From contig CANCEQ010000084.1 in assembly GCA_947375085.1 (NCBI GenBank), positions 1 through 12,432 on the forward strand: 12,432 nt of DNA, in the 5' to 3' direction. Within the stretch, counting starts at the first letter, position 1, and each line of letters starts with the position of its first letter. Under the pieces are notes generated by a model. The model was not told the DNA's origin and did no database searches. It worked only from the letters and a program-made list of their open reading frames with translations. Of this stretch, positions 1 to 8,158 are shown in pieces. Both the position numbers and the translations under genes were made by a program. The stretch is from Flavobacteriales bacterium (GTDB lineage Bacteria; Bacteroidota; Bacteroidia; Flavobacteriales; Crocinitomicaceae).

Positions 1-667
1 TTGTAATACTATTTTTGAATACATCATTTTTAGTGAATACCGCATAATCATACGCCATTGTTAAACCAAATGCCAAATTGATATGGTCACCTGTTCGAAT
101 TGGATAATGTAATTTTGGTAAAAACTCTATGTACTTTTCTACTAAATAAGCCGCTAAAGGTTGTAGATTTTTCGCCCATTGTTTACCGTCTTTATCTTCC
201 CACGAAAGTAATTCTTGATGTAATTTTAAAATCCAAGACCATCCGTATGTTCTTTCAAATGAACCATTTAACTTTGTCTTGAAAAAGGCTGTTTCTGTTA
301 AAATATTCTCTTTCGTTAATTGTTGGTTCAATCGTTGACGAATCAATTTGTTATTTTTTAAATGGGGATATTGTTTCAATAAACGCACCATTAACCAATG
401 TCCGTGAACAGATGAATGCCAATCAAAACAACCATAAAATGCTGGATGCAACGTTTTTGGTGAATGTAAATCAGCACTATCATTTAAAACCTGACCCAAT
501 TTATTTGGATATTCTTGCTGAATGCATTTCAAGGGCAAACTAGATAATCTTTCAGCTTGAGCGAGGGTCAAAGTAAGATTTTGCTTCGATGTTTTCTGTT
601 TATCTAATTGATTTACTTTGGTAGTACAAGCCACCAAAAAGAAAAGAGGGAAAATGTATTTAAACAT
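1..667 (-). CDS. DUF2891 family lipoprotein, C-terminal part cut by window edge
   Basis: The reading frame starts at the ATG at 667-665 and stays open for 222 codons to the window edge, so only the N-terminal part is visible. The start is followed by a hydrophobic segment and a lipobox, L11-V-A-C14, which marks a lipoprotein that would be lipidated on Cys14 and held in the inner or outer membrane facing the periplasm. The body carries three blocks that I recognise as DUF2891: HPAFYGCFDWHSSVHGHW at residues 74-91, FERTYGW at 137-143, and YPIRTGDH near 188-195. Clustered His, Trp, Asp and Arg suggest an enzyme-like pocket in a mostly helical protein, but no activity is established that I know of. 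It shares strand with the propeller gene upstream, 133 bp away, so it probably has its own promoter. Family call is firm; function is unknown. Confidence 0.85.
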   Translation of the reverse strand, partial: MFKYIFPLFFLVACTTKVNQLDKQKTSKQNLTLTLAQAERLSSLPLKCIQQEYPNKLGQVLNDSADLHSPKTLHPAFYGCFDWHSSVHGHWLMVRLLKQYPHLKNNKLIRQRLNQQLTKENILTETAFFKTKLNGSFERTYGWSWILKLHQELLSWEDKDGKQWAKNLQPLAAYLVEKYIEFLPKLHYPIRTGDHINLAFGLTMAYDYAVFTKNDVFKNSIT

Positions 668-726
668 TGGATGTAGTTATAGTTTAAAAATAAAATGCGA
701 ATATAAAATAAATACGTGAATTGTTC

Positions 727-749
727 GGTTTTGAATCATATTTCAAACC
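727..749. repeat. Inverted repeat (hairpin) between the two minus-strand genes
   Basis: GGTTTTGAA (727-735) and TTCAAACC (742-749) pair over 8 bp with one bulged T, around a 6-base loop. On the minus strand it lies about 51 bases past the stop of the propeller gene and about 60 bases before the start of the DUF2891 gene. There is no run of T after it on the minus strand, so it is not a standard intrinsic terminator. It could be an RNA 3'-end structure or a protein-binding site. No convincing TAnnTTTG element for the DUF2891 gene was found in 668-800. Confidence 0.35.
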
Positions 750-800
750 AAAACATAAATTTAAATCAACAAAACATTAATTATCAATATTTTATAAAAC

Positions 801-1751
801 CTAAAATTTAACCTCTTGCAATAAAAAACTCGACGATTTAGGCGCTGTTGGATTAAACAACTCATCTAATTTTGCATTCAATACATAGTATTTATCACCT
901 ACGATTGTTCCTGTTGTAGGGAATGAATTTTCACTTTTTACCGTTTTAACAATTGTTGACGTCGCCCAATTATCTTGAGTTTTCACTTGGTAGATTTCTT
1001 TTTTCGCATTGGATATAACGACCAATTCATTCGCGATTTTGTTATACACCAATCCGTCAGCACCTGGAAATACAGCTCCGTTAATTTTTTGAATATCGGC
1101 CGGATTTTTAGTTGAAACTTTGAATAATTCCCCCGAATTCGATTTCGCTACAATTAGATAACCATCAGGATGCAAAACAATTCCATTTAAATTAAATCCT
1201 TCTCCTCGCCATAATTCAGAAGTTGAAAAAACAGAAGTTGTTCCATCTAACGCAATCTTATAGATAAATGGAGAAAAACTATTGGTAATATATACATTTC
1301 CAAGGTGATCATGGGCTATATCATTCGCAAAATTGAAACCTTTAGGATTTAAAATACCTAGATCTTTAGAGAAAATTTTCTTTCCTGTTTTTGTATCAAA
1401 AGCAATTAATTTAGCCAATTTACGTTGTGTTTCAGGTAATGTTTTTACAGAAACTCCTGGATCAGAAACACATACGTAAAGTGTGTTCGTTTTATCATTC
1501 AATGAAATTCCAATCGCTGAAATTAATTCTGGTGAATCAACAAATTCAGTATACACTCCTTGTTTATCAACTTTACCAATTTTACCATAATGCAATGAAC
1601 TAACAAAAAACACTTCCTGACTTTCACTGTAAGCTACTCCTTCAGGATACAATTCTGTTGAAGTAAATTGAATGTTTTGAGCGAAAGATAAAACACTTGT
1701 AGTCAGTGAAATACTACTTAAAATAACAATGCGTTTAATAGATTGAAACAT
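801..1751 (-). CDS. Exported SMP-30/gluconolactonase-like beta-propeller protein
   Basis: The product is a predicted periplasmic six-bladed propeller of the SMP-30/gluconolactonase/NHL kind, 316 residues from the chosen start. That start (ATG 1751-1749) is Met8 of a frame open from 1772. It gives a normal signal peptide, MFQSIKR followed by a hydrophobic stretch to about SFA-Q at residue 24, whereas the longer form adds a hydrophobic extension before the positive charges. Residues that match the family's metal and substrate site are present in order: E37 (PEGVAY), N143-D144 (FANDIAHD), N189 (NLNGIVLHPDG) and D232 (GADGLVYN). In known family members such a site binds a divalent metal and supports lactone or ester hydrolysis. 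I infer a similar capacity here, but the substrate is unknown and a purely structural propeller is possible. It is divergent from the S9 peptidase gene. Confidence 0.83.
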   Translation of the reverse strand: MFQSIKRIVILSSISLTTSVLSFAQNIQFTSTELYPEGVAYSESQEVFFVSSLHYGKIGKVDKQGVYTEFVDSPELISAIGISLNDKTNTLYVCVSDPGVSVKTLPETQRKLAKLIAFDTKTGKKIFSKDLGILNPKGFNFANDIAHDHLGNVYITNSFSPFIYKIALDGTTSVFSTSELWRGEGFNLNGIVLHPDGYLIVAKSNSGELFKVSTKNPADIQKINGAVFPGADGLVYNKIANELVVISNAKKEIYQVKTQDNWATSTIVKTVKSENSFPTTGTIVGDKYYVLNAKLDELFNPTAPKSSSFLLQEVKF

Positions 1752-1859
1752 AAATAAAAAAATATAAAACAATTAAGAGTAAAGATAATTGAATTTGCTT
1801 GTAATTTCTCTTAAACAATCCTTTTTGGTATATTTACCCTTCTTTTTAAATATTCAAAA
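1752..1859. promoter_or_regulatory. Divergent promoter region between propeller and S9 peptidase genes
   Basis: This 108-bp AT-rich gap must contain start signals for both directions. Each side has a one-mismatch version of the Bacteroidota -7 element TAnnTTTG: TATCTTTA on the minus strand (1787-1780) and TATATTTA on the plus strand (1829-1836). The plus-strand copy lies inside a small inverted repeat, GGTA-TATT-TACC (1827-1838). No TTG at proper spacing for a -33 element was found for either. If the minus-strand element is real, transcription would begin near 1773, which favours the downstream ATG (1751) for the propeller gene. Location is sure; the exact elements are weak. Confidence 0.3.
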
Positions 1860-4748
1860 ATGAAAAATTTCCTTTTAGTCGTTGGTATTTTAATCACTTT
1901 CATCTCCTTCTCACAAAAAAAAGTAATCGATCATACGGTTTACAATAGTTGGAAGAAGTTAGAGGGTCAAATAATCTCGAACAATGGAAATTTTGTTGCT
2001 TACACAATCAAACCACACAGAGGAGATGGGTATTTGTATATCTACAACAATAAAACAGCTAAATTAGATTCATTTCCAAGAGGTTACAAACAACAGTTCT
2101 CGGGAAATTCTAATTTTTTAGTTTTCCAAATTACAGCTGGATTCGACACATTGCGTAAATGTGAATTGAATAAAGTGGATAAAGACAAATGGCCGAAAGA
2201 TTCTTTAGGGATTTATTTATTGGAAAGCGATTCGTTGATTAAAATTCCAAACGTGAAAAATTATTCGATTGCCGAAATCGGAGATTGGGTGAATTATTCG
2301 TTAGAAAAAAATAAAACAAAAGAGGACGAAGAAAAGGAAAAGAAAGAGAAAGATGCTGAAAAAGCAGCAAAGGCTGACACAACTAAAAAAGTAGAAAAAA
2401 CGCATACGTGGTGTCTTTTGAAAAAGAAAACGATAGAAACTGCTGCTAAATCTGAAAAAAAGAAAGAAGAAGAGTACAAGTCTGACGGTAAAGTATTTAC
2501 AAGCTTCAATCCTTTTACCAATAAAAAATACGAATACAAAGATGTAACGGATTATGCTGTTTCAAAAAACAATAAATACGTTGCAATTACAACCCATAAA
2601 AAAGAAAAGAAGATCGTTAGTTGTGAATTAGGAATTTTAAATCCTGAATCGGGAGATTTTTCGATTGAAGCGAAGAAAAAAACAGAATTTAAAGGACTTA
2701 CATTCAACAATTCGGAATCAGCATTGGCTTTATTGTCAACTGAAGATACGAATAAAGTGAAACAATTTGAACTGAATTACTTGGATTTGAAAGCGAAAAA
2801 ATGGGGAACTTTAATCGATACAACTACTCAAAATATACCAGCGAAAAAAGGAATCAGTGAGAACAGAACACCGGTATTTTCAATAGATGATTCACAATTG
2901 TTCTTCGGAATCGCAGACCGAGTTAAAAAAGAGAAAAAAGACACATTGGTCGATAATGAGAAAGTGAAATTAGACCTTTGGAATTACAAAGATACACGAC
3001 TTCAACCGCAACAATTATTCGAATTAAAAGACGATAAAAAGTCAAACGATTTGTATGTTTATCACATTGAGGACAAACGATTTGTTCAACTTTCAAATGA
3101 TTCTTTAGACATTCATTTACCTAAAAAACCACAAGGAGGATATTTCTTCGCCGAAAACATTCAACCTTACCAAGGAACTTACAATTGGACTTCTCCTAAT
3201 CTTAAAGACCATTACCGTGTGGCGCTAAAAGATGGAAAAATTGATTTCATCAAAAAAGAAGTTGGTTTCGGTGGCGAACTTTCTCCTTCAGGAAAATATT
3301 ACACGTATTACAAAGGAGAAGAAGCAAACCAGTATGTAGTGGATATTGTCTCTAAAAAAGAAACCTGTTTAACGTGTTCTAGAAAAGATGTGAAATGGGA
3401 AAAAGATATGAATGGTCAACCTCAATTAGCCGAACCTCAAGGAATATATGGATGGTTAAAAGGTGAAAATGAAGTAATCATCAAATCAGAATATGACATT
3501 TGGAATTATGCTATTTCAACTGGAACTTTAACTTCTATCACTAACGAAGAAGGAAAAGCTACCAAAACACGTTTATCACTTAATCTTTGGGAAAATGACA
3601 GTATCTATATTGATTACAAAAATGTATCTGTTCATGGATTTGATGAAAAAACGAAAGGGTATGCTTTTTACGAAATCAATCCAAACCAAGGCAAATACGA
3701 ATTAAATAAAGTATATGCAATGAACAACGATTTAGTAGCTATTAATCGTTCCAAAAATGGTTCAAAAATGATTTTACGTCGTTGCTCTGTAAAAGAATAT
3801 CCAGATGCTATTTTTATGGATGCTGACTTTAAAAATGAAAAACGCATTTCGAATACCAACCCTCAACAAAGCGAATACAATTGGTCAACAGTTGAATTAG
3901 TGGATTGGGTAAGTTACGATGGAATTCCATTACAAGGATTATTGTACAAACCAGAAAACTACGACGAAGAGAAAAGTTACCCTCTAATTGTTTATTACTA
4001 CGAACTATACAGTGATGAATTACACAATCACTATGCACCAAAACCAACAGCTTCTGTGGTTCACGCAACGGAATATGCTTCAGCTGGTTACTTTGTATTC
4101 ATTCCAGATATTCGATATAGACCAGGGCATCCTGCAAAATCAGCTTATGATTGTATTATGAGTGGAACGGATAAAGTATTGAAATTATACCCAAGTATCG
4201 ATTCAAAAAGAATGGGATTACAAGGTCAAAGTTGGGGAGGTTATCAAACAGCTCAAATGATCACAATGACCAATCGTTATGCTGCAGCAATGGCCGGAGC
4301 ACCTGTTTCAAATATGATTTCAGCTTATGGTGGAATTCGTTGGGAATCAGGATTAAACCGTCAGTTTCAATATGAAAGACAACAAAGTAGAATCGGTGCA
4401 ACATTGTGGGAAGCTCCTGAATTATACATTGAGAACTCCCCTATTTTCAATTTGCCAAAAGTTAAAACACCACTTTTAATTATGGCGAATGATGAAGACG
4501 GTGCGGTTCCATGGTACCAAGGAATTGAATTGTTCACAGGGATGAAACGTTTAGGTAAACCGTGTTGGATGTTAAATTACAACGGCGACAAACACAACTT
4601 AATGAAAAATGCAAACCGCATCGATTTAAGTATCAGAATGCGTCAATTCTTCGATCATTATTTACAAGGTACACCGGCTCCAAAATGGTTAACCGATGGA
4701 ATTCCGGCGACTGTTAAAGGAGAAGAAATGCGATATGAAACCAAATAA
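1860..4748 (+). CDS. S9 family prolyl oligopeptidase-type serine peptidase, exported
   Basis: The product is a 962-residue serine peptidase of the prolyl oligopeptidase/DPP4 family (S9), exported by a signal peptide (MKNFLLVVGILITFISFSQ). Residues from about 20 to 660 form the propeller region, with the stretch LDLWNYKD (371-378) that I associate with large Bacteroidota members. The C-terminal alpha/beta hydrolase domain (about 680-945) has the nucleophile in G-Q-S791-W-G-G, the acid probably D880 in D-G-A-V-P, and the base H912 in GDKHNLM. The triad is therefore intact. Such enzymes cleave short peptides, often after proline, probably here in the periplasm for peptide nutrition. Residues 149-208 are a Lys/Glu-rich, probably disordered insert. 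No T9SS sorting domain is seen. It is the first gene of a likely three-gene operon; the DUF3050 start follows by 7 bp. Exact peptide specificity cannot be told. Confidence 0.95.
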   Translation: MKNFLLVVGILITFISFSQKKVIDHTVYNSWKKLEGQIISNNGNFVAYTIKPHRGDGYLYIYNNKTAKLDSFPRGYKQQFSGNSNFLVFQITAGFDTLRKCELNKVDKDKWPKDSLGIYLLESDSLIKIPNVKNYSIAEIGDWVNYSLEKNKTKEDEEKEKKEKDAEKAAKADTTKKVEKTHTWCLLKKKTIETAAKSEKKKEEEYKSDGKVFTSFNPFTNKKYEYKDVTDYAVSKNNKYVAITTHKKEKKIVSCELGILNPESGDFSIEAKKKTEFKGLTFNNSESALALLSTEDTNKVKQFELNYLDLKAKKWGTLIDTTTQNIPAKKGISENRTPVFSIDDSQLFFGIADRVKKEKKDTLVDNEKVKLDLWNYKDTRLQPQQLFELKDDKKSNDLYVYHIEDKRFVQLSNDSLDIHLPKKPQGGYFFAENIQPYQGTYNWTSPNLKDHYRVALKDGKIDFIKKEVGFGGELSPSGKYYTYYKGEEANQYVVDIVSKKETCLTCSRKDVKWEKDMNGQPQLAEPQGIYGWLKGENEVIIKSEYDIWNYAISTGTLTSITNEEGKATKTRLSLNLWENDSIYIDYKNVSVHGFDEKTKGYAFYEINPNQGKYELNKVYAMNNDLVAINRSKNGSKMILRRCSVKEYPDAIFMDADFKNEKRISNTNPQQSEYNWSTVELVDWVSYDGIPLQGLLYKPENYDEEKSYPLIVYYYELYSDELHNHYAPKPTASVVHATEYASAGYFVFIPDIRYRPGHPAKSAYDCIMSGTDKVLKLYPSIDSKRMGLQGQSWGGYQTAQMITMTNRYAAAMAGAPVSNMISAYGGIRWESGLNRQFQYERQQSRIGATLWEAPELYIENSPIFNLPKVKTPLLIMANDEDGAVPWYQGIELFTGMKRLGKPCWMLNYNGDKHNLMKNANRIDLSIRMRQFFDHYLQGTPAPKWLTDGIPATVKGEEMRYETK

Positions 4749-4755
4749 TTAAGCT

Positions 4756-5526
4756 ATGTATTTAGACAAATTAGAACAAGAAATCGCTCCCTTAAGAGAA
4801 CAATTAATTCACCACGAATTATACAAAAACATTGATTCGATTGAGCGTATTCGTGTGTTTATGGAAGCACATATTTTCGCTGTTTGGGATTTTATGTCGT
4901 TGCTAAAAGCACTTCAAATCGGTTTAACAAATACCACATTACCTTGGACTCCAAAAGGAAATCCTGTAACAAGAAGATTAATTAATGAAATCGTATTTGG
5001 TGAAGAAAGTGACTTGAATGAATCAGGCGAGCCGATGAGTCATTTCGAAATGTACCTGGATTCAATGAATCAATTAGGTGCAAATACTTCCGAAATTAAT
5101 ACATTCATCAAGCAAATAAACGATGGAAAATCGGTGAATTCAGCTTTTAATCACATCACTATTTCTGAAGAAACAAAAGAATTTGTCAATTTTACGATTA
5201 GTCAAGTTGAAACCAATCAATTACATATTATTGCAGCCGTTTTCACTTTTGGTCGTGAAGATTTGATTCCAGACATGTTCATTGAAATCGTTAAAAATAT
5301 TGGCGCCAATTCTGATGTAAACATCAGTAAATTAATTTATTACCTAGAAAGGCATATCGAAATAGATGGTGGAGAACACGGTCCGATGGCACTTCAAATG
5401 ATTCACGAATTATGTGGTGACGACGAACAAAAATGGAACGAAGCCATTGAAGCAAGTAAACAAGCTTTACAACAAAGAATCAATCTTTGGAATGGCATCA
5501 ATGGTAAAATTCAAACATCTTGTTAA
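4756..5526 (+). CDS. DUF3050 domain protein, heme-oxygenase-like helical fold
   Basis: The 256-residue product matches DUF3050 over its whole length, with the marked blocks MEAHIFAVWDFMSLLKALQ (from residue 36), FTFGREDLIPDMF (163-175) and YYLERHIEIDGGEHGPMA (195-212). It has no signal peptide and should be cytoplasmic and almost wholly helical. From memory this family is grouped with the heme-oxygenase-like/TenA-like fold. Acidic and His residues lie where metal-using relatives carry ligands: E78 or E83/E84 with H96, E168, and H200-x3-D204-x3-H208. That suggests a metal-dependent oxidase or a cofactor-handling role, but this is inference; no activity is known to me. Gaps of 7 bp to the peptidase and 14 bp to the DUF5686 gene point to co-transcription and possible translational coupling. 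Confidence 0.85.
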   Translation: MYLDKLEQEIAPLREQLIHHELYKNIDSIERIRVFMEAHIFAVWDFMSLLKALQIGLTNTTLPWTPKGNPVTRRLINEIVFGEESDLNESGEPMSHFEMYLDSMNQLGANTSEINTFIKQINDGKSVNSAFNHITISEETKEFVNFTISQVETNQLHIIAAVFTFGREDLIPDMFIEIVKNIGANSDVNISKLIYYLERHIEIDGGEHGPMALQMIHELCGDDEQKWNEAIEASKQALQQRINLWNGINGKIQTSC

Positions 5527-5540
5527 CTATATAATTGAAA

Positions 5541-8051
5541 ATGAAGCAAATCATCTTCACTTTATTCATTCTTATTTACTCTTTTTCCTATTCCCAAGTC
5601 CTAACTGGAAAAGTAAAGGACTCATTAGGCACAGAAATTCCTTTTGTAAGCATTAGAATTGAAAACTCAAGCTACGGAACAACTTCAAATTCAGGAGGTT
5701 ACTATCAGCTAGAAGTAAAGAAAGGTAAGCAAATTGTAAAATATTCAATACCAGGTTACACAAGTAAAATTGATACTGTTGAAATAGTAAATCAATCAAC
5801 AACACACAATGTTACTTTAAACGAAATAACGAATCAAATTGACGAAATAATAGTTGTCCCTACAACAGCAAAAGAGAGGGGAAAAGAAATTATGAAACAA
5901 GTCATTGATAAACGTAGTTATTTTCAAGATTTACTCGCCCAATACAGTTGTGACACGTATTGTTTCTCCTCGCTAGAAAAAGAAAAAAGAGATAGTTTAA
6001 TTACTGACTTAGTCATCGGGAAAGAAAAATTAAACATTATTGAATGGCGAGCTAAGACGAGTTATAAAGCATCCAATAATTTCAAAGACGAATTTTATGC
6101 CTACAACGATTTTTCAGATCCAAGTAAAAACTCTAATTTAATTGCTAACGTAGATGTCAATGCAGGAGTTTTAGGTGAAATAAATGAATTAGCACCTCAA
6201 AGTATTGTAAATTCAAATCCATATTTATTCGTGAATGGTATAAAAGATGCTCACTTTTCAATTTTTGATAATGCAATTATATCACCAAAATTAACTCAAA
6301 ACCCAATCGTTTCACCACTCGCTTATAATGCATTTTTATATTATAATTTTTACTTAGAAAAAACTTTTATAGACACACTAAATAGGTTAATTTATGAATT
6401 AAAGGTCATTCCTAAATTTGATTATGAAGCACTCTTTAAAGGAAGTCTTTTTATTAAAGATGGGAGCTGGGAAATAACATCCTATGATCTTTCAATAAAT
6501 CCTAAAATATTATTATTTTACAAAGACCTACATATCATTTGTGATTACCAAAAAATTGGTGAGCAATTAGTTCCAGTAAGAAGAGAATTTATATATACTA
6601 TCAGAGATGAAGGTGTATTAATTAATGGAATGATTCGTATTTCACACAAAGATTATACTTTTGATAAATCAGACAAATCAGACAAATATTGGTTAGAAAC
6701 TGCTACTTTTACTAAGGACGCATTCGACAAAGATTCCGTTTATTGGAACGAAAAAAGACCTTTTACTCTAAAGAATTTTGAGAAAAATTTCATTCACGAG
6801 CAAGACAGTATCATTCGATATCATGAAACCGATGAATACCTTCGTAAAAATGATAGCATACGGAATAAGTTTAGCATATTAGGAACATTTTTTGGAGGAT
6901 ATTCACATGTAAATTCTTTTAAAAAATATGAATTTTCAACCATACCAATTTATGAACAAATTGTACCTTTTGGGGTGGGAGGTTTTAGATACCGATTAGG
7001 AGGGAATTATCAAAAAGAATTTCTTTCAGGGAAAATAATTTTTATCAATCCAATAATAGATTATGGTTTTTTAAATAAAGATCTAAATGGTTCTATAAAT
7101 ACCGCTTTAATGTATAATCCAATAAATTTTTCAAAGTTTGGATTTCAAATAGGAAATACATATGACAACGTTTCGGGAACACAAAATTTAATTAGTATAC
7201 TGATTCCTAAAAATAGAGTTAAAAACGAAAAAATAGAACTAAATTTTTCAAGAGAAATCTTAAATGGATTGTATTTAAAATCAGCTATTTTATATTCTGA
7301 TCGAAAGGCGATTGATAATTTAAAATATCCTGGTTGGGTTCATGTTTATGATTCATTAAATCCTCAAAAAGCGTTTGTATTTGAACGCTATAAAATTTTA
7401 CTTCTAACGCTTGATTTTGAGTACCATATTAAATCAAAATACATGATTAAAAAGGGTAAAAAAATAGTTTTCGGATCACCTTGGCCTACCTTTTATCTAA
7501 CCTACAAAAAAGGAATACCTTCAATTTTTAATTCAAATTCAAATTTTGATTTTATTCAACTTAGAATTCAAGATGATATCAACTTAAATTCAATTGGTCG
7601 TTCCCATTTTTTCTTAGATGCAGGTACATTTATCCAGAAAAAAGAGTTACGTAGTATTGAATATAAATATTTTAGACCATCAGACGTTGGTTATTTCTCA
7701 AATCCTACTAGTACATTACAACTCTTAGATACATCTTTAAGAACGCCAAATGCATATATTCAAATAAATTATATTCACCATTTTAATGGTTTTTTCTTAA
7801 ATAAAATATGGCTTATTAATAAGTTAAAATTGGAAGAAACAATAGGAGGAAGTTTTTTATCCATTCCACAATCAAAATTTATGAATGCAGAATTTTTTGT
7901 GGGAGTAGAACATAAATACAAAATTAAAAATCAATTGTTTAAAATCGGTTTTTACTTTGTAACTGGAGATCGCAATTTAACGCAAGCAAAATTTAATTTC
8001 AAATATGGTTTCAACTATTTCAATAATTTCAAAAATAAATGGGATTATTAA
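5541..8051 (+). CDS. DUF5686 outer-membrane protein with carboxypeptidase-regulatory domain
   Basis: The start is the ATG at 5541. An in-frame TTG at 5535 would only add two residues, and the ATG directly opens a signal peptide (MKQIIFTLFILIYSFSYS-Q). The 836-residue protein then has a CarboxypepD_reg-like beta-sandwich (about 20-95, GKVKDSLGTEIPFVSI to the VTLNE strand). From about 100 on comes DUF5686, beginning with DEIIVVPTTAKERGKEIM. The C-terminal half is rich in alternating aromatic and polar residues and ends in Tyr (FKNKWDY), as expected for an outer-membrane beta-barrel. Length agrees with the family. The layout recalls TonB-dependent receptors, but no plug domain or TonB box was recognised; function is unknown. 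It is the last gene of the probable operon. Base composition is lower in GC than in the two upstream genes. Confidence 0.87.
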   Translation: MKQIIFTLFILIYSFSYSQVLTGKVKDSLGTEIPFVSIRIENSSYGTTSNSGGYYQLEVKKGKQIVKYSIPGYTSKIDTVEIVNQSTTHNVTLNEITNQIDEIIVVPTTAKERGKEIMKQVIDKRSYFQDLLAQYSCDTYCFSSLEKEKRDSLITDLVIGKEKLNIIEWRAKTSYKASNNFKDEFYAYNDFSDPSKNSNLIANVDVNAGVLGEINELAPQSIVNSNPYLFVNGIKDAHFSIFDNAIISPKLTQNPIVSPLAYNAFLYYNFYLEKTFIDTLNRLIYELKVIPKFDYEALFKGSLFIKDGSWEITSYDLSINPKILLFYKDLHIICDYQKIGEQLVPVRREFIYTIRDEGVLINGMIRISHKDYTFDKSDKSDKYWLETATFTKDAFDKDSVYWNEKRPFTLKNFEKNFIHEQDSIIRYHETDEYLRKNDSIRNKFSILGTFFGGYSHVNSFKKYEFSTIPIYEQIVPFGVGGFRYRLGGNYQKEFLSGKIIFINPIIDYGFLNKDLNGSINTALMYNPINFSKFGFQIGNTYDNVSGTQNLISILIPKNRVKNEKIELNFSREILNGLYLKSAILYSDRKAIDNLKYPGWVHVYDSLNPQKAFVFERYKILLLTLDFEYHIKSKYMIKKGKKIVFGSPWPTFYLTYKKGIPSIFNSNSNFDFIQLRIQDDINLNSIGRSHFFLDAGTFIQKKELRSIEYKYFRPSDVGYFSNPTSTLQLLDTSLRTPNAYIQINYIHHFNGFFLNKIWLINKLKLEETIGGSFLSIPQSKFMNAEFFVGVEHKYKIKNQLFKIGFYFVTGDRNLTQAKFNFKYGFNYFNNFKNKWDY

Positions 8052-8115
8052 CCCTAAATTAAGTCAACTGTAATTTTACATTACCATACTGCCTTTTTAA
8101 ATGAATATTTGTTGT

Positions 8116-8123
8116 TAAATTTG
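8116..8123 (+). promoter_or_regulatory. Bacteroidota-type -7 promoter element (TAAATTTG)
   Basis: TAAATTTG fits the TAnnTTTG consensus of the primary Bacteroidota sigma factor exactly. It lies 72 bases before the ATG of the repeat surface protein, so transcription would begin at about 8130 with a leader near 65 bases. The -33 position (around 8090-8100) reads GCCTTTTT and lacks a good TTTG, so strength is uncertain. It separates the repeat protein from the preceding operon. Confidence 0.5.
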
Positions 8124-8158
8124 TAGTCTGAAATTCGTAAAATTGTTAAAACTGTAAC

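Noticed and set aside
100..282. 60-codon plus-strand frame
   Set aside because: It lies antisense to the DUF2891 coding sequence, whose motifs are clear; no sign of a real gene.
750..780. Two similar strings CAAAACATAAAT and CAAAACATTAAT as minus-strand -7 elements
   Set aside because: Each has two mismatches to CAAAnnTA (the reverse of TAnnTTTG) in very AT-rich DNA; not distinguishable from chance.
6666..6683. 9-base tandem repeat AAATCAGAC in the DUF5686 gene
   Set aside because: Only two copies encoding DKSDKSD in a loop-like stretch; too short to mean more than slippage.
1860..8051. A defence or secretion island around the peptidase, DUF3050 and DUF5686 genes
   Set aside because: No nuclease, helicase, toxin, integrase or mobile-element gene is present, and all families look like ordinary chromosomal Bacteroidota genes.
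8069..8080. Small inverted repeat TGTAA-TT-TTACA after the DUF5686 gene as a terminator
   Set aside because: Five AT-rich pairs with no following T-run; cannot be supported as an intrinsic terminator.
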